Part shown: positions 9,134-18,797 of the stretch, one piece after another | Layout: the number at the start of each line of letters is the position of its first letter | Numbering within the stretch: the stretch's first letter is position 1 | Source of the DNA: Pseudomonas tructae | Lineage (GTDB): Bacteria > Pseudomonadota > Gammaproteobacteria > Pseudomonadales > Pseudomonadaceae | NCBI RefSeq assembly: GCF_004214895.1 | Contig: NZ_CP035952.1 | Coordinates: 1,560,501-1,624,500, forward strand | Direction: 5' to 3' | Length of the DNA: 64,000 bases | Program-made: the position numbers and the translations under genes | The notes under the pieces: generated by a model | The model's input: only the letters and a program-made list of their open reading frames with translations | What the model was told of the DNA's origin: nothing | Database searches by the model: none

Positions 9134-10174
9134 TCAGTGCCCCTCGCCGGGCAAGGTTTCCTGCAGCGCCGTCATCGCCTCGCGGGCCCAACACGCCTGC
9201 AGGCGTTGGCCGGGTTGCCAGGGCGTGGCGTGTTCCTGCCATTGATTATTGGCCTGGCTGATGCTGAGCAACTGGCCGTTGTCCAGCTGCAGCTCGTAGC
9301 GGGTGGCGCTGCCCTGGTACTGGATATCGTGAAGCCGGCCGCTGACCTGGATTTCGTTGCTGGCGGCCGGTTGATCACCCAGACGAATGTGTTCCGGGCG
9401 GATCGAGAACGGCTGCTGGCTGCCATTGAGCTGTTGCGCCAGTGCACCGCGCAACACGTTGGAGGTGCCGACGAACTCGGCAACAAAGGTGGTTGCCGGT
9501 TTCATGTAGAGGTTGCGCGGGGTATCGACCTGCTCGATACGGCCGCGATTGAACACGGCGACGCGGTCCGACATCGACAGCGCTTCGGTCTGGTCATGGG
9601 TGACGAAGATAAAGGTGATGCCCAACTGGCGTTGCAGTTTTTTCAGCTCGCCCTGCATCTGCTCGCGCAGCTTCAGGTCCAGTGCCCCCAGCGGTTCGTC
9701 GAGCAGCAGCACCCGTGGGCGGTTGACCAGCGCCCGGGCCAGGGCCACGCGTTGGCGCTGGCCGCCCGAGAGCTGGGCCGGCTTGCGTTGGCCATAACCG
9801 CCCAGGGCGACCATGGCCAGGGCTTCTTCGGCGCGGGCGTGACGTTCAGCCTTGGCCACGCCTTTCACCTTCAGCCCATAAGCGACGTTGTCGCGCACGT
9901 TCATGTGCGGGAACAGGGCATAGTCCTGGAACACCGTATTGACGTCGCGCTGGTAGGGCGGCAAGCCCGCCGCTTCTTCGCCATGAATACGGATCGAACC
10001 GGCACTGGGTTGCTCGAAGCCTGCGATCAGGCGCAGGCAGGTGGTCTTGCCCGACCCCGAGGGGCCGAGCATCGAGAAGAACTCGCCGTCGTGGATGTCG
10101 ATCGACACCTGGTCAACGGCCCTGACCTCGCCAAAGGTTCGCGAGACATTGGTGAACTGCACTGCAAGGGTCAT
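9134..10174 (-). CDS. ydcT: ABC transporter ATPase YdcT, polyamine type
   Basis: This 346-residue protein has Walker A GPSGSGKTT (about residue 37), the Q loop, the ABC signature LSGGQRQRVALARAL, Walker B LLLDEPLGALD and the H loop FVTHDQ. About 110 C-terminal residues form a TOBE/OB regulatory domain, as in PotA and YdcT. It powers the YdcUV channel from the cytoplasmic face. The ATG at 10174 is preceded by CTGGAG and starts just before MTLAVQFTNVSRTFG. The open frame extends further upstream, but that extension reads through ydcS in another frame. It is separated from ydcS by a 64-base gap containing a REP hairpin. Confidence 0.94.
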   Translation of the reverse strand: MTLAVQFTNVSRTFGEVRAVDQVSIDIHDGEFFSMLGPSGSGKTTCLRLIAGFEQPSAGSIRIHGEEAAGLPPYQRDVNTVFQDYALFPHMNVRDNVAYGLKVKGVAKAERHARAEEALAMVALGGYGQRKPAQLSGGQRQRVALARALVNRPRVLLLDEPLGALDLKLREQMQGELKKLQRQLGITFIFVTHDQTEALSMSDRVAVFNRGRIEQVDTPRNLYMKPATTFVAEFVGTSNVLRGALAQQLNGSQQPFSIRPEHIRLGDQPAASNEIQVSGRLHDIQYQGSATRYELQLDNGQLLSISQANNQWQEHATPWQPGQRLQACWAREAMTALQETLPGEGH

Positions 10175-10198
10175 GGTGCAAAGCTCCAGGAAAACCGG

Positions 10199-10238
10199 CA
10201 AGCCCGCTCTGTGTGCGGGCTTGACCCGCGATGAGGCC
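10199..10238. repeat. REP hairpin between ydcS and ydcT
   Basis: AAGCCCGC-TCTGTGT-GCGGGCTT is a perfect 8-bp stem, followed by the REP tail GACCCGCGATGAGGCC. It begins at the base after the ydcS stop codon. In this position it can protect the ydcS message from 3' decay or terminate part of the transcripts, giving more binding protein than transporter subunits. Confidence 0.7.
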
Positions 10239-11390
10239 CTAACGGCCACCCATGATCGCAATATAGTCCTGGGTCCAGCGGCTATAGGGCACGAACTTGC
10301 CCCCTTCAGCCTGAGGGGTCTTCCAGAAGGCAATCTTGTCGAACTGGTCGAACCCATTGGTCTTGCAGCCTTCGGCACCGAGCAGTTCACTGCCGCTGCA
10401 CGCCGCCGGAACCGCTGGCAACGAGCCGAACCAGGCGGCGACGTCTCCCTGGACCTTGGGCTGTAGCGACCAGTCCATCCACTTGTAGGCGCAGTTGGGG
10501 TGCTTGGCTTCGCTGTGCAGCATAGTGGTGTCGGCCCAGCCGGTGGCGCCTTCCTTGGGGATGGTCGAGGCCACAGGTTGCTTGTCCGCTTGCAGGCCAT
10601 TGACCATGTAGCCCCAGGAACTGGAGGCGACCACGCCTTCGTTCTTGACGTCGCTCATCTGCACCGTGGCGTCATGCCAATAGCGATGGATGAGCGGTTG
10701 CTGCTGGCGTAGCAGGTCGAGCACTGCTTTGTACTGGGTTTCGTTCAGTTCATAAGGGTTCTGGATGCCGAGTTCGGGCTTGGCCGATTTCAGGTACAGC
10801 GCGGCATCGGCGATGTAGATCGGCCCGTCGTAGGCCTGGACCCGGCCCTTGTTCGGTTTGCCGTCCGGCAGGTTCTGCGGCTCGAAGACCACGCCCCAAC
10901 TGGTGGGCGCCTGCTTGAACACGTTGGTGTTGTACAGCAGCACGTTCGGGCCCCACTGGTAGGGCGTGCCGTACACCTGCTGGTTGACCACGTACCAGGC
11001 GCCATCCTTGAGCCGAGGGTCGAGGTTCTTCCAGTTGGGGATCAGCGCAGTGTTGATCGGCTGCACACGCTTGCCGGCGATCAGCCGCAGCGAGGCGTCA
11101 CCGGAGGCGGTGACCAGGTCATAGCCGCCCTTGGTCATCAGGCTGACCATCTCGTCGGAGGTGGCGGCGGTCTTGACGTTGACCTTGCAACCGGATTCTT
11201 TCTCGAAGCCAGTCACCCAGTCGTAGGCTTTGTCGCTTTCACCGCGTTCGATGTAACCCGGCCAGGCGACGATATCCAGTTGGCCTTCGCCGGCGCCCAC
11301 GGCTTTCAAGGGGTCGGCGGCCTGCAGGCTGGCGCTGGCCAGCAGGGCGGTGCTCAGGGCGCAGAGCATGGCGGTTTTGTGCACGAACAT
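10239..11390 (-). CDS. ydcS: periplasmic polyamine-binding protein YdcS
   Basis: The 383-residue protein has a Sec signal peptide (Lys near the start, hydrophobic core, likely cut near SLQAADP). The mature sequence is close to E. coli YdcS: IVAWPGYIERG, VNVKTAATSDEMVSLMTKGG, GWADTTMLHSEAKHP and the end YSRWTQDYIAIMGGR. It is the substrate receptor of the YdcSTUV importer. The E. coli homologue has also been reported to have polyhydroxybutyrate synthase activity and to be needed for DNA uptake, so the role may be wider than polyamine import. The ATG at 11390 has GAGGGAAC upstream. It is the first gene of the operon; the promoter should lie in 11391-11500, but I could not fix a clear box there. 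Confidence 0.93.
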   Translation of the reverse strand: MFVHKTAMLCALSTALLASASLQAADPLKAVGAGEGQLDIVAWPGYIERGESDKAYDWVTGFEKESGCKVNVKTAATSDEMVSLMTKGGYDLVTASGDASLRLIAGKRVQPINTALIPNWKNLDPRLKDGAWYVVNQQVYGTPYQWGPNVLLYNTNVFKQAPTSWGVVFEPQNLPDGKPNKGRVQAYDGPIYIADAALYLKSAKPELGIQNPYELNETQYKAVLDLLRQQQPLIHRYWHDATVQMSDVKNEGVVASSSWGYMVNGLQADKQPVASTIPKEGATGWADTTMLHSEAKHPNCAYKWMDWSLQPKVQGDVAAWFGSLPAVPAACSGSELLGAEGCKTNGFDQFDKIAFWKTPQAEGGKFVPYSRWTQDYIAIMGGR

Positions 11391-11577
11391 GGTGTTCCCT
11401 CTTGTTGGAATTATCGCGGGGCAGTGAAAGTGCAGGTATAGCTGGTTTAAGCGTAGTCGCTGTTGCCTGGCTCCAGCGTAGCCCGGTCTTGGGCAACATC
11501 TGGAAGCAAATGCATTCAGCTTCGCTTCAGCCAGCAGCAGTACTCTTGGGGTTTATTTGCTCCCCTGGAGATGCCTC

Positions 11578-12297
11578 ATGAACACCCGTGGCTTGCTCGA
11601 TCAACTGCTCAAATCCGGCCAGGACCTGCTGCAGAACCAGGCCGGCAAAGGTGCCGCCGGCAAAACCGGCGGTATTGGCGACTTGCTTGGCGGCAAGGGC
11701 GGTGGTGGCCTTGGCAGCCTGCTTTCCGGTGCTGGGGGCGGTGCCTTGGCTGCAGGTGCGATGGGGTTGCTGCTGGGTAGCAAGAAGGCCCGCAAGTACG
11801 GCGGCAAGGCCCTGACTTACGGTGGCCTGGCCGCCCTTGGGGTGATCGCCTACAAGGCTTATGGCAACTGGCAGGCCAAGCAGGGCGCAACGGCCCAGGG
11901 CGAGCCGCAAACCCTCGACCGCCTGCCGCCGGCCCAGGCCGAGCAACACAGCCAGGCGATCCTCAAGGCGCTGGTGGCCGCAGCCAAGTCAGATGGCCAT
12001 GTCGATGAGCGCGAGCGGGCGTTGATCGAAGGCGAATTCGTCAAGCTCTCCAGTGACCAGGAGCTGCAGCACTGGCTGCACGCCGAGCTGAACAAGCCGC
12101 TTGACCCGGCCGATGTCGCGCGCGCCGCCAGCACCCCGGAAATGGCCGCCGAGATGTACATCGCCAGCGTCATGCTGGTGGACGAGGAGCACTTCATGGA
12201 GCGCGCCTACCTGGATGAACTGGCGCGCCAGCTCAAGCTCGATCCGGCACTCAAGATCGAGCTGGAAAATCAGGTAAAACTTGCTGCCGGTCAATGA
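11578..12297 (+). CDS. DUF533 / TerB-like membrane protein (YebE family)
   Basis: This 239-residue protein begins with a Gly-rich N-terminal region (residues 25-75, many GG and GS pairs) and a short hydrophobic segment near residues 75-100. It continues with a TerB-like helical domain from about residue 120, which contains AAAKSDGHVDERERALIEGEF, cut here to show the acidic pattern typical of TerB. E. coli YebE is the named relative and is induced by envelope stress; its function is not known. The ATG at 11578 has CTGGAG seven bases upstream; an earlier in-frame ATG at 11557 lacks one. It is a single-gene unit with its own terminator at 12301. Confidence 0.82.
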   Translation: MNTRGLLDQLLKSGQDLLQNQAGKGAAGKTGGIGDLLGGKGGGGLGSLLSGAGGGALAAGAMGLLLGSKKARKYGGKALTYGGLAALGVIAYKAYGNWQAKQGATAQGEPQTLDRLPPAQAEQHSQAILKALVAAAKSDGHVDERERALIEGEFVKLSSDQELQHWLHAELNKPLDPADVARAASTPEMAAEMYIASVMLVDEEHFMERAYLDELARQLKLDPALKIELENQVKLAAGQ

Positions 12298-12300
12298 AAT

Positions 12301-12329
12301 CGGGCTAATGGCCAGTATCTAGCCCGTTT
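12301..12329 (+). terminator. stem-loop terminator after the DUF533 gene
   Basis: CGGGCTA (12301-12307) pairs with TAGCCCG (12320-12326) around a 12-base loop and is followed by TTT. It starts four bases after the stop codon. The T run is short, so termination may be partial. Confidence 0.6.
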
Positions 12330-12378
12330 GGCCTGATCCAGCCGTTAAGTCAGCCGCAAATGCGCGCAGTCGCTGGGC

Positions 12379-12384
12379 TATACT
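12379..12384 (+). promoter_or_regulatory. candidate -10 box for the wsp operon
   Basis: TATACT lies 44 bases before the wspA GTG and matches the sigma-70 -10 consensus at five of six positions. I find no good -35 at the right distance, so an activator or another promoter is possible. Confidence 0.35.
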
Positions 12385-12427
12385 CTGCCCATTTTTCCTG
12401 CTCGCGTAGAATATTTGAGGGCTGACT

Positions 12428-14050
12428 GTGAAAAACTGGACCTTGCGCCAACGGATCCTGGCGAGCTTCGCCGTGATTATCGCCATCATGTCGCTGATGG
12501 TGGTCGCCGCCTATTCGCGACTGGTGGCCATAGAGTCCGGCGAGGAAGCGGTGCGAACCGACAGCATCCCTGGCGTCTACTACAGCTCCATGATCCGTAG
12601 CGCCTGGGTCGACAGTTATGTGTTGACCCAGCAACTGGTGGGGCTGAGCAACCACCGCGAGATCACCTCGGCCGACATGGAGTTGTACAAGGGCTTTGAA
12701 GAGCGCCTCAAGCAGCACATGGCCAGCTATCAGACAACCATCCGTGAAAAGGACGACCAGGCCAGCTTTGACCAGTTCGGCCAGCTCGAGGTGGCCTACC
12801 TCAAAGCGGTCGATACCGTGCTGCAGGCCTACCGCAAGCAGGATTATGCCGAGGCCCAGCGCCTGCTCGCCGAGGTTCTGACGCCGGCCTGGGTCGATGG
12901 CCGCAAACACCTGAACGGGGTGATCGAGCGCAATCGCCATTCCGCCGAGAACGCCACCGATTCCATCGTCAGCGCCGTGGCCACGGCCAAGTTCAGCATG
13001 ATCGTCTCGTTGTTGCTGGCCATTGTCGCCGCGACCCTTTGCGGCCTGGTGCTGATGCGTGCGATCTCCGCACCGATGCAGCGGATCGTCCATGCCCTGG
13101 ACAAACTCAGCGGCGGCGACCTCAGCGTGCGCCTGAACCTGGACCGCAAGGACGAATTCGGCGCGGTGGAAACCGGCTTCAACGCAATGATGGGCGAACT
13201 GACCAACCTGGTGTCCCAGGCCCAGCGCTCGTCGGTGCAGGTCACCACCTCGGTGACCGAGATCGCCGCCACCTCCAAGCAGCAGCAGGCGACCGCCACC
13301 GAAACGGCCGCCACCACCACCGAAATCGGTGCCACCTCGCGGGAAATCGCCGCGACCTCTCGCGACCTGGTGCGGACCATGACCGAAGTGACGTCCGCCG
13401 CCGACCAGGCCTCGATCCTCGCAGGCTCCGGCCAGCAAGGTCTGGCGCGCATGGAAGAAACCATGCACCAGGTCATGGGCGCGGCCGACCTGGTCAACAA
13501 CAAGCTGGCGATCCTCAACGAGAAGGCCGGCAACATCAACCAGGTGGTGGTGACCATCGTCAAGGTCGCCGACCAGACCAACCTGCTCTCGCTCAACGCC
13601 GCCATCGAGGCAGAAAAGGCCGGTGAATACGGCCGCGGTTTCGCCGTGGTCGCCACCGAAGTGCGGCGTCTGGCCGACCAGACCGCAGTGGCCACTTATG
13701 ACATCGAGCAGATGGTCCGCGAGATCCAGTCGGCGGTGTCCGCCGGGGTCATGGGCATGGACAAGTTTTCCGAGGAAGTGCGCCGCGGCATGTTCGAAGT
13801 GCAGCAGGTCGGCGAGCAGCTCACCCAGATCATTCATCAGGTCCAGGCCCTGGCGCCACGGGTGCTGATGGTCAACGAAGGCATGCAGGCCCAGGCCACT
13901 GGCGCCGAGCAGATCAACCACGCCCTGGCGCAACTGGGCGACGCCAGCAGCCAGACGGTGGAGTCGTTGCGCCAGGCCAGCTTTGCCATCGACGAGCTGA
14001 GCCAGGTGGCCACCGGCCTGCGTGGCGGCGTGTCGCGGTTCAAAGTCTGA
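12428..14050 (+). CDS. wspA: methyl-accepting surface-sensing receptor WspA
   Basis: The 540-residue chemoreceptor has a first membrane helix at about 10-30, a periplasmic helical sensor domain to about 185, a second membrane helix near 190-212, a HAMP segment ([20 protein letters not shown]), and a long signalling coiled coil with the conserved tip [20 protein letters not shown]. The next six genes are the other wsp genes in standard order, which identifies it. In P. aeruginosa WspA responds to surface contact or envelope stress and drives WspE. The start is a GTG at 12428 with GAGGG seven bases upstream. No CheR-binding pentapeptide is visible at the C-terminus (ends SRFKV). Confidence 0.96.
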   Translation: MKNWTLRQRILASFAVIIAIMSLMVVAAYSRLVAIESGEEAVRTDSIPGVYYSSMIRSAWVDSYVLTQQLVGLSNHREITSADMELYKGFEERLKQHMASYQTTIREKDDQASFDQFGQLEVAYLKAVDTVLQAYRKQDYAEAQRLLAEVLTPAWVDGRKHLNGVIERNRHSAENATDSIVSAVATAKFSMIVSLLLAIVAATLCGLVLMRAISAPMQRIVHALDKLSGGDLSVRLNLDRKDEFGAVETGFNAMMGELTNLVSQAQRSSVQVTTSVTEIAATSKQQQATATETAATTTEIGATSREIAATSRDLVRTMTEVTSAADQASILAGSGQQGLARMEETMHQVMGAADLVNNKLAILNEKAGNINQVVVTIVKVADQTNLLSLNAAIEAEKAGEYGRGFAVVATEVRRLADQTAVATYDIEQMVREIQSAVSAGVMGMDKFSEEVRRGMFEVQQVGEQLTQIIHQVQALAPRVLMVNEGMQAQATGAEQINHALAQLGDASSQTVESLRQASFAIDELSQVATGLRGGVSRFKV

Positions 14051-14057
14051 CCTGCTG

Positions 14058-14588
14058 ATGAACGACCTTCAGCCTCGCCGCAAACAGGACGTGACTGTCC
14101 ACGGCACTCTGTACCTGGTGTTCCGCATTGGTGACCAGCGCTTTGCCCTGGATGCCCATGAAGTGGCCGAAGTGCTGCCGCGCCTGCCCCTCAAGCCGAT
14201 CGCCCAGGCTCCGGAGTGGGTTGCCGGGGTGCTTGCCCATCGTGGCACGCTGGTGCCGGTCATCGATGTCGGCGCCTTGAGCTTCGGCCGGCCGGCGCCG
14301 GTGCGCACCAGTACACGCCTGGTGCTGGTGCATTACCGTGTCGATCCGTTGCGCCCGGATTTGCTGCTGGGGCTGATCCTCGAACAAGCCACCGATACCC
14401 TGCGCTGCGATCCTGCTCAATTCCAGCCCTATGGCCTGGACAACCAGCAGGCACCTTACCTGGGGCTGGTGCGTGAGGACGCCCACGGCCTGCTGCAGCG
14501 TATTGGTGTGCAGGACCTGCTGCGCGCCGAGGTGCGCCAGCTGTTGTTCCCGCCTGAGAATGTGGCCAGCGGCGAGGGGCAGGCATGA
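14058..14588 (+). CDS. wspB: CheW-like coupling protein WspB
   Basis: This 176-residue protein is a single CheW domain, starting TLYLVFRIGDQRFALDAHEVAEVLP and containing VAGVLAHRGTLVPVIDVGAL, the usual CheW hydrophobic core. It links WspA to the kinase WspE. The start at 14058 lies seven bases after the wspA stop; the spacing leaves only a weak ribosome site, so translation is probably coupled to wspA. The stop overlaps the wspC start as ATGA. Wsp systems carry two CheW proteins (WspB and WspD), and both are present here. Confidence 0.94.
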   Translation: MNDLQPRRKQDVTVHGTLYLVFRIGDQRFALDAHEVAEVLPRLPLKPIAQAPEWVAGVLAHRGTLVPVIDVGALSFGRPAPVRTSTRLVLVHYRVDPLRPDLLLGLILEQATDTLRCDPAQFQPYGLDNQQAPYLGLVREDAHGLLQRIGVQDLLRAEVRQLLFPPENVASGEGQA

Positions 14589-15853
14589 GCGGCGAACAGC
14601 GGTTTTTTCGTTTTTTGCAAGATCGCATCGGCCTGGATGTTGCCTCGGTCGGTGCCCCCATGATTGAACGCGCATTGCGTCAGCGCTGCTCGATCGTCGA
14701 GGCCCGTGACCTCGATGATTACTGGCTCAGGCTGCAGCAGTCGAGCCAGGAACAACAGGCGCTGATTGAGGCGGTGATCGTCCCGGAAACCTGGTTCTTC
14801 CGCTATCCGGAGTCCTTCAACGCCCTGCTGACCCTGGCGCGCAAACGCCTGGCCGAGCTGGCCGGCATGCGTGCACTGCGCATCCTCAGCCTGCCGTGCT
14901 CCACTGGCGAAGAGCCGTATTCGATCGCCATGGCCCTGCTCGACGGCGGCTTGGCGGCGCACAGCTTTCGGGTCGACGCCATGGACATCAGCCCCAACTC
15001 CATTGGCCGCGCCGAACAGGCGCTGTATGGGCGCAACTCGTTCCGCGGGTCGCACCTGGACTTTCGCGAGCGGCACTTTAGCGAAACCGCAGAGGGCCAA
15101 AGCCTGGACGAACGAGTCCGCCAGCAGGTCAAGTTGCAGGTCGGCAATGTGCTGGACCCCGCGCTCAACGCCAGGGAAGGCAGCTACGACTTTGTGTTCT
15201 GCCGCAATCTGCTGATCTACTTCGACGTGCCCACCCAGCAGCGGGTGTTCGAGGTGCTCAAGAGCCTGATCCATGAGCAGGGTGTACTGTTTATCGGCCC
15301 GGCCGAGGGTAGCCTGCTGGCGCGCATGGGCATGCGCCCGGTGGGCATTGCCCAGTCTTTCGCCTACGTGCGCCAGACCGAGATGGAGCTGGCGCCGCCG
15401 AGCAAGCCGCTGGCCATTGCTCTGCCGTTGACGGTGCCGGTGAGCGCCGCCAGCGTACCGCGCCCGGCCCCGGTGAGCGTGCGCAAGATCAAGCCGATCG
15501 CCCCGCCGCCAGCCAGGTCCGTTGCCCAGGAATCGGCAGGCGAATTGCTGGCGAAGATCGCTCGGCTGGCCAATGCCGGTAGCAGCGCAGAGGCCCAGGC
15601 GGCCTGCGCCCTCTTTTTGCAGCAGTACCCGCCCAATGCCCAGGTGTTTTACTGGCTGGGTTTGCTCAGCGACACCGCCGGCGACGGCGCTGACGCCCTG
15701 AGCCACTACCGCAAGGCGCTGTACCTCGACCCTCAGCATTCGGAGGCGTTGGTGCATCTGGCCGCGCTGCTGGCCTCTCAAGGTGATGTCGCAGGCGCCC
15801 GACGCCTGCAGGAACGGGCCGCACGGCGCGCCGACCGGGAGTCTGAACAATGA
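14585..15853 (+). CDS. wspC: CheR-type methyltransferase with TPR tail, WspC
   Basis: This 422-residue protein has an N-terminal helical CheR subdomain, an S-adenosylmethionine-binding region with LSLPCSTGEEPYSIAMALL near residues 100-120 and FVFCRNLLIYFD near 200, a Pro-rich linker around 275-310, and a C-terminal TPR region (FYWLGLLSDTAGDGADALSH, about 355-375). It methylates WspA glutamates and sets the receptor active state; loss of WspC locks the system low in P. aeruginosa. It overlaps both wspB and wspD by four bases. Confidence 0.95.
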   Translation: MSGEQRFFRFLQDRIGLDVASVGAPMIERALRQRCSIVEARDLDDYWLRLQQSSQEQQALIEAVIVPETWFFRYPESFNALLTLARKRLAELAGMRALRILSLPCSTGEEPYSIAMALLDGGLAAHSFRVDAMDISPNSIGRAEQALYGRNSFRGSHLDFRERHFSETAEGQSLDERVRQQVKLQVGNVLDPALNAREGSYDFVFCRNLLIYFDVPTQQRVFEVLKSLIHEQGVLFIGPAEGSLLARMGMRPVGIAQSFAYVRQTEMELAPPSKPLAIALPLTVPVSAASVPRPAPVSVRKIKPIAPPPARSVAQESAGELLAKIARLANAGSSAEAQAACALFLQQYPPNAQVFYWLGLLSDTAGDGADALSHYRKALYLDPQHSEALVHLAALLASQGDVAGARRLQERAARRADRESEQ

Positions 15854-16515
15854 TGGGGGACAACGACGTGCAACTGGTCGCCAGTGATGCCGCCAGCATC
15901 GACGACTGCTGGAACCGTATCGGCGTACATGGCGACAAAAGCTGCCCGCTGCTCGACGAACATGTTCATTGCCGCAACTGCGAGGTCTATGCGGCAGCGG
16001 CGACGCGCCTGCTGGATCGTTACTCGCTGTCACAAGACGCCCACGAACAGAGCGAAGCGCCTGAGCAAGCCAGCAGTGGCCGCTCGTTGCTGCTGTTTCG
16101 CCTGGGCGAGGAGTGGCTGGCCTTGGCCACCCGCTGCCTGGTCGAGGTCGCGCCACTGCAGCAGGTGCATTCCCTGCCGCACCAGCGCTCACGGGTGCTG
16201 CATGGCGTGGCCAATGTCCGTGGCGCGCTGGTGCCGTGTTTGTCACTGGGCGATCTGCTCGGCCTGGAGTCGCAGGCGGCGGCCGCCACCTCGGCGCGGG
16301 TCATGCCGCGTATGCTGATCATTGCCGCTGCAGCGGGTTCGGTGGTGGTTCAGGTCGATGAGGTTGACGGTATCCATGGCCTGGACCCCAACCGCCTGGC
16401 GGCGGAGCAGGGCGAAGCCCGGTTCACCGCTGCTGTGCTGCAATGGCGCGGGCGTAGCGTCCGCGTGCTGGATGAAGATCAAGTGCTGTCTGCAGTGAAT
16501 CGGAGCCTGTCATGA
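15850..16515 (+). CDS. wspD: CheW-like coupling protein WspD with Cys-rich N-terminus
   Basis: This 221-residue protein has a C-terminal CheW domain (from about residue 75: LLLFRLGEEWLALATRCLVE). It is preceded by an N-terminal segment with four cysteines and a histidine in a fixed spacing: C20-W, C32-P, H40-C41-R-N-C44. The segment CWNRIGVHGDKSCP and HCRNCEVY looks like a small metal- or cluster-binding unit placed before the coupling domain. WspD is needed with WspB to hold WspA and WspE together. It overlaps wspC and wspE by four bases each, with ATGA junctions. Confidence 0.93.
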   Translation: MMGDNDVQLVASDAASIDDCWNRIGVHGDKSCPLLDEHVHCRNCEVYAAAATRLLDRYSLSQDAHEQSEAPEQASSGRSLLLFRLGEEWLALATRCLVEVAPLQQVHSLPHQRSRVLHGVANVRGALVPCLSLGDLLGLESQAAAATSARVMPRMLIIAAAAGSVVVQVDEVDGIHGLDPNRLAAEQGEARFTAAVLQWRGRSVRVLDEDQVLSAVNRSLS

Positions 16516-18797
16516 CCCCAGAGCAAATGCGCGATGCCTCGTTGCTCGAGCTGTTCAGCCTGGAGGCCGAAGCCCAGACCCAGGTACTCAGTGCCGGGCT
16601 GCTGGCATTGGAGCGCAACCCGACCCAGGCCGATCAGCTTGAAGCCTGCATGCGTGCGGCGCACTCGCTCAAGGGGGCGGCGCGGATCGTCGGCGTCGAT
16701 GCCGGGGTCAGCGTCGCCCATGTGATGGAGGACTGCCTGGTCGGCGCCCAGGAAGGCCGGTTGCTGCTGCGTCCGGAGCATATCGACGCACTGTTGCAGG
16801 GCACTGACCTATTGATGCGCATCGCCACCCCGGGAGACGCCAGTATTGATGCGGCGGTGCAGACTTTTCTGGTGCAGATGGCGGCGTTGCTCGACCCGGG
16901 CGCGGAACCTGCGCCCGCCGTTGTACCGCCGCCTGCGCCATTGCCAGAGCCAGAATCACTGCCAGAGTCACAGCCCGTTGAACCACCCACTGTGGACACC
17001 GAAGCCGAAGCGGCGCCGGTGCGTGCCGGCAAGCGCACCGGTGAGGGTGGCGAACGGGTGCTGCGGGTCACCGCCGAACGGCTCAACAGCCTGCTCGACC
17101 TGTCGAGCAAGTCGCTGGTCGAAACCCAGCGTCTAAAACCCTACCTGGCCACCCTGCAGCGCCTTAAACGCATGCACGGGCAAAGCATCCGTGCTCTGGA
17201 TGGCCTCAAGCAGCAACTGGAAAGCAGCGGTCAGAGCCCGGAAGTCCAGGATGCTCTGGCCCAGGCCCAGCGTTTGCTCGGCGAAACCCAGCAAATACTT
17301 CTGCAGCAGGCCTCGGATCTGGATGAGTTCGGTTGGCAGGCCAGCCAACGCGCCCAGTTGCTCTATGACACCGCGCTGGCCTGCCGCATGCGTCCGTTTG
17401 CCGATGTGCTGACCGGACAAAGCCGCATGGTTCGCGATCTGGGGCGCTCGCTGGGCAAACAGGTGCGCCTGGATATCGACGGCGAGAAAACCCAGGTTGA
17501 CCGCGATGTGCTGGAAAAGCTCGAAGCACCCTTGACTCACTTGCTGCGCAATGCCGTCGATCATGGCATCGAGTCGCCCGAACGGCGCCTGGTGGCTGGC
17601 AAGCCCCTGGAAGGGCAGATCCGCCTGCGCGCCTCGCACCAGGCCGGGCTGCTGGTGCTGGAGATCAGTGACGATGGCGGTGGTGTGGACCTTGCGCACT
17701 TGCGCCAGAGCATCGTCGAACGCCAGTTGTCACCCGCCCAGACCGTGGCGCAGATGAGCGAGGCCGAACTGCTGACGTTCCTGTTCCTGCCCGGCTTCAG
17801 CCTGCGTGACCGGGTGACGGAAGTGTCCGGTCGGGGTGTCGGCCTGGATGCTGTTCAGCATATGGTTCGCCAGTTGCGTGGCTCGATCGAGCTGACCCAG
17901 AGCAGTGGCCAGGGCAGCTGCTTTCACCTGGAAGTGCCACTGACCCTGTCGGTGGTGCGCAGCCTGGTGGTCGAGGTCGGCGCCGAGGCCTATGCTTTCC
18001 CCCTGGCGCATATCGAACGCACCCTGGAACTGCCGGCTGATGCGATCGTGCAGATCGAAGGCCGCCAGCATTTTTGGCACGAAGGTCGGCATATTGGCCT
18101 GGTTTCGGCCAGCCAGCTGCTCAACCGCCCACCCAGCCAGGCGGACGGGCAGAGCATCAAGGTGGTGGTGATTCGCGAGCGTGAAATGCTCTATGGCGTG
18201 GCGGTCGAGCGTCTGATCGGCGAGCGGGTGCTGGTGGTGATGCCGCTGGATGCGCGCCTGGGCAAAGTCCAGGACATTTCCGCCGGGGCGTTGCTCGATG
18301 ACGGCGCGGTGGTGCTGATCATCGACGTCGAAGACCTGCTGCGTTCGGTGGAAAAGCTCCTCAGCACCGGTCGCCTTGAGCGTATCGAACGTGGCCAGCG
18401 CAGCGTGCGCGAAGCGGCGCGCAAGCGCGTGCTGGTGGTCGATGACTCGCTGACCGTGCGTGAGCTGGAGCGCAAGCTGCTGAGCAACAAGGGCTACGAC
18501 GTGGCCGTCGCAGTCGATGGCATGGACGGCTGGAACGCCTTGCGCAGCGAGGATTTCGACCTGCTGATCACCGACATCGACATGCCGCGCATGGACGGCA
18601 TCGAATTGGTCACCTTGCTGCGCCGTGACAGCCGCCTGCAATCGCTGCCGGTCATGGTGGTTTCCTACAAAGACCGCGAAGAAGATCGTCGCCGTGGACT
18701 AGACGCCGGGGCCGACTACTATTTGGCAAAGGCCAGTTTTCACGATGATGCCTTGCTCGACGCCGTCGTCGAGCTGATCGGGGGAGCGCAGGGATGA
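16512..18797 (+). CDS. wspE: hybrid CheA-type histidine kinase/response regulator WspE
   Basis: This 761-residue protein has an HPt domain at the start with the phospho-accepting H51 in [15 protein letters not shown] Pro/Glu-rich linker (about 135-165) and a dimerisation helix pair follow, then an ATPase domain with the N box [17 protein letters not shown] and glycine boxes DDGGGVDL and [10 protein letters not shown] CheW-like domain (about 480-610) and a C-terminal receiver domain with DDS and the phospho-acceptor Asp in [14 protein letters not shown] complete it. It passes phosphate to WspR and to WspF. The gene overlaps wspD and wspF by four bases each. All residues needed for activity are present. 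Confidence 0.96.
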   Translation: MTPEQMRDASLLELFSLEAEAQTQVLSAGLLALERNPTQADQLEACMRAAHSLKGAARIVGVDAGVSVAHVMEDCLVGAQEGRLLLRPEHIDALLQGTDLLMRIATPGDASIDAAVQTFLVQMAALLDPGAEPAPAVVPPPAPLPEPESLPESQPVEPPTVDTEAEAAPVRAGKRTGEGGERVLRVTAERLNSLLDLSSKSLVETQRLKPYLATLQRLKRMHGQSIRALDGLKQQLESSGQSPEVQDALAQAQRLLGETQQILLQQASDLDEFGWQASQRAQLLYDTALACRMRPFADVLTGQSRMVRDLGRSLGKQVRLDIDGEKTQVDRDVLEKLEAPLTHLLRNAVDHGIESPERRLVAGKPLEGQIRLRASHQAGLLVLEISDDGGGVDLAHLRQSIVERQLSPAQTVAQMSEAELLTFLFLPGFSLRDRVTEVSGRGVGLDAVQHMVRQLRGSIELTQSSGQGSCFHLEVPLTLSVVRSLVVEVGAEAYAFPLAHIERTLELPADAIVQIEGRQHFWHEGRHIGLVSASQLLNRPPSQADGQSIKVVVIREREMLYGVAVERLIGERVLVVMPLDARLGKVQDISAGALLDDGAVVLIIDVEDLLRSVEKLLSTGRLERIERGQRSVREAARKRVLVVDDSLTVRELERKLLSNKGYDVAVAVDGMDGWNALRSEDFDLLITDIDMPRMDGIELVTLLRRDSRLQSLPVMVVSYKDREEDRRRGLDAGADYYLAKASFHDDALLDAVVELIGGAQG

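Noticed and set aside
12350..13933. His- and Gly-rich open frame on the minus strand over wspA
   Set aside because: Antisense to the chemoreceptor; repeat-like content reflects the coiled-coil codons on the other strand.
14456..16246. Open frame of about 600 codons on the minus strand across wspB-wspD
   Set aside because: Antisense shadow of three well-supported wsp genes.
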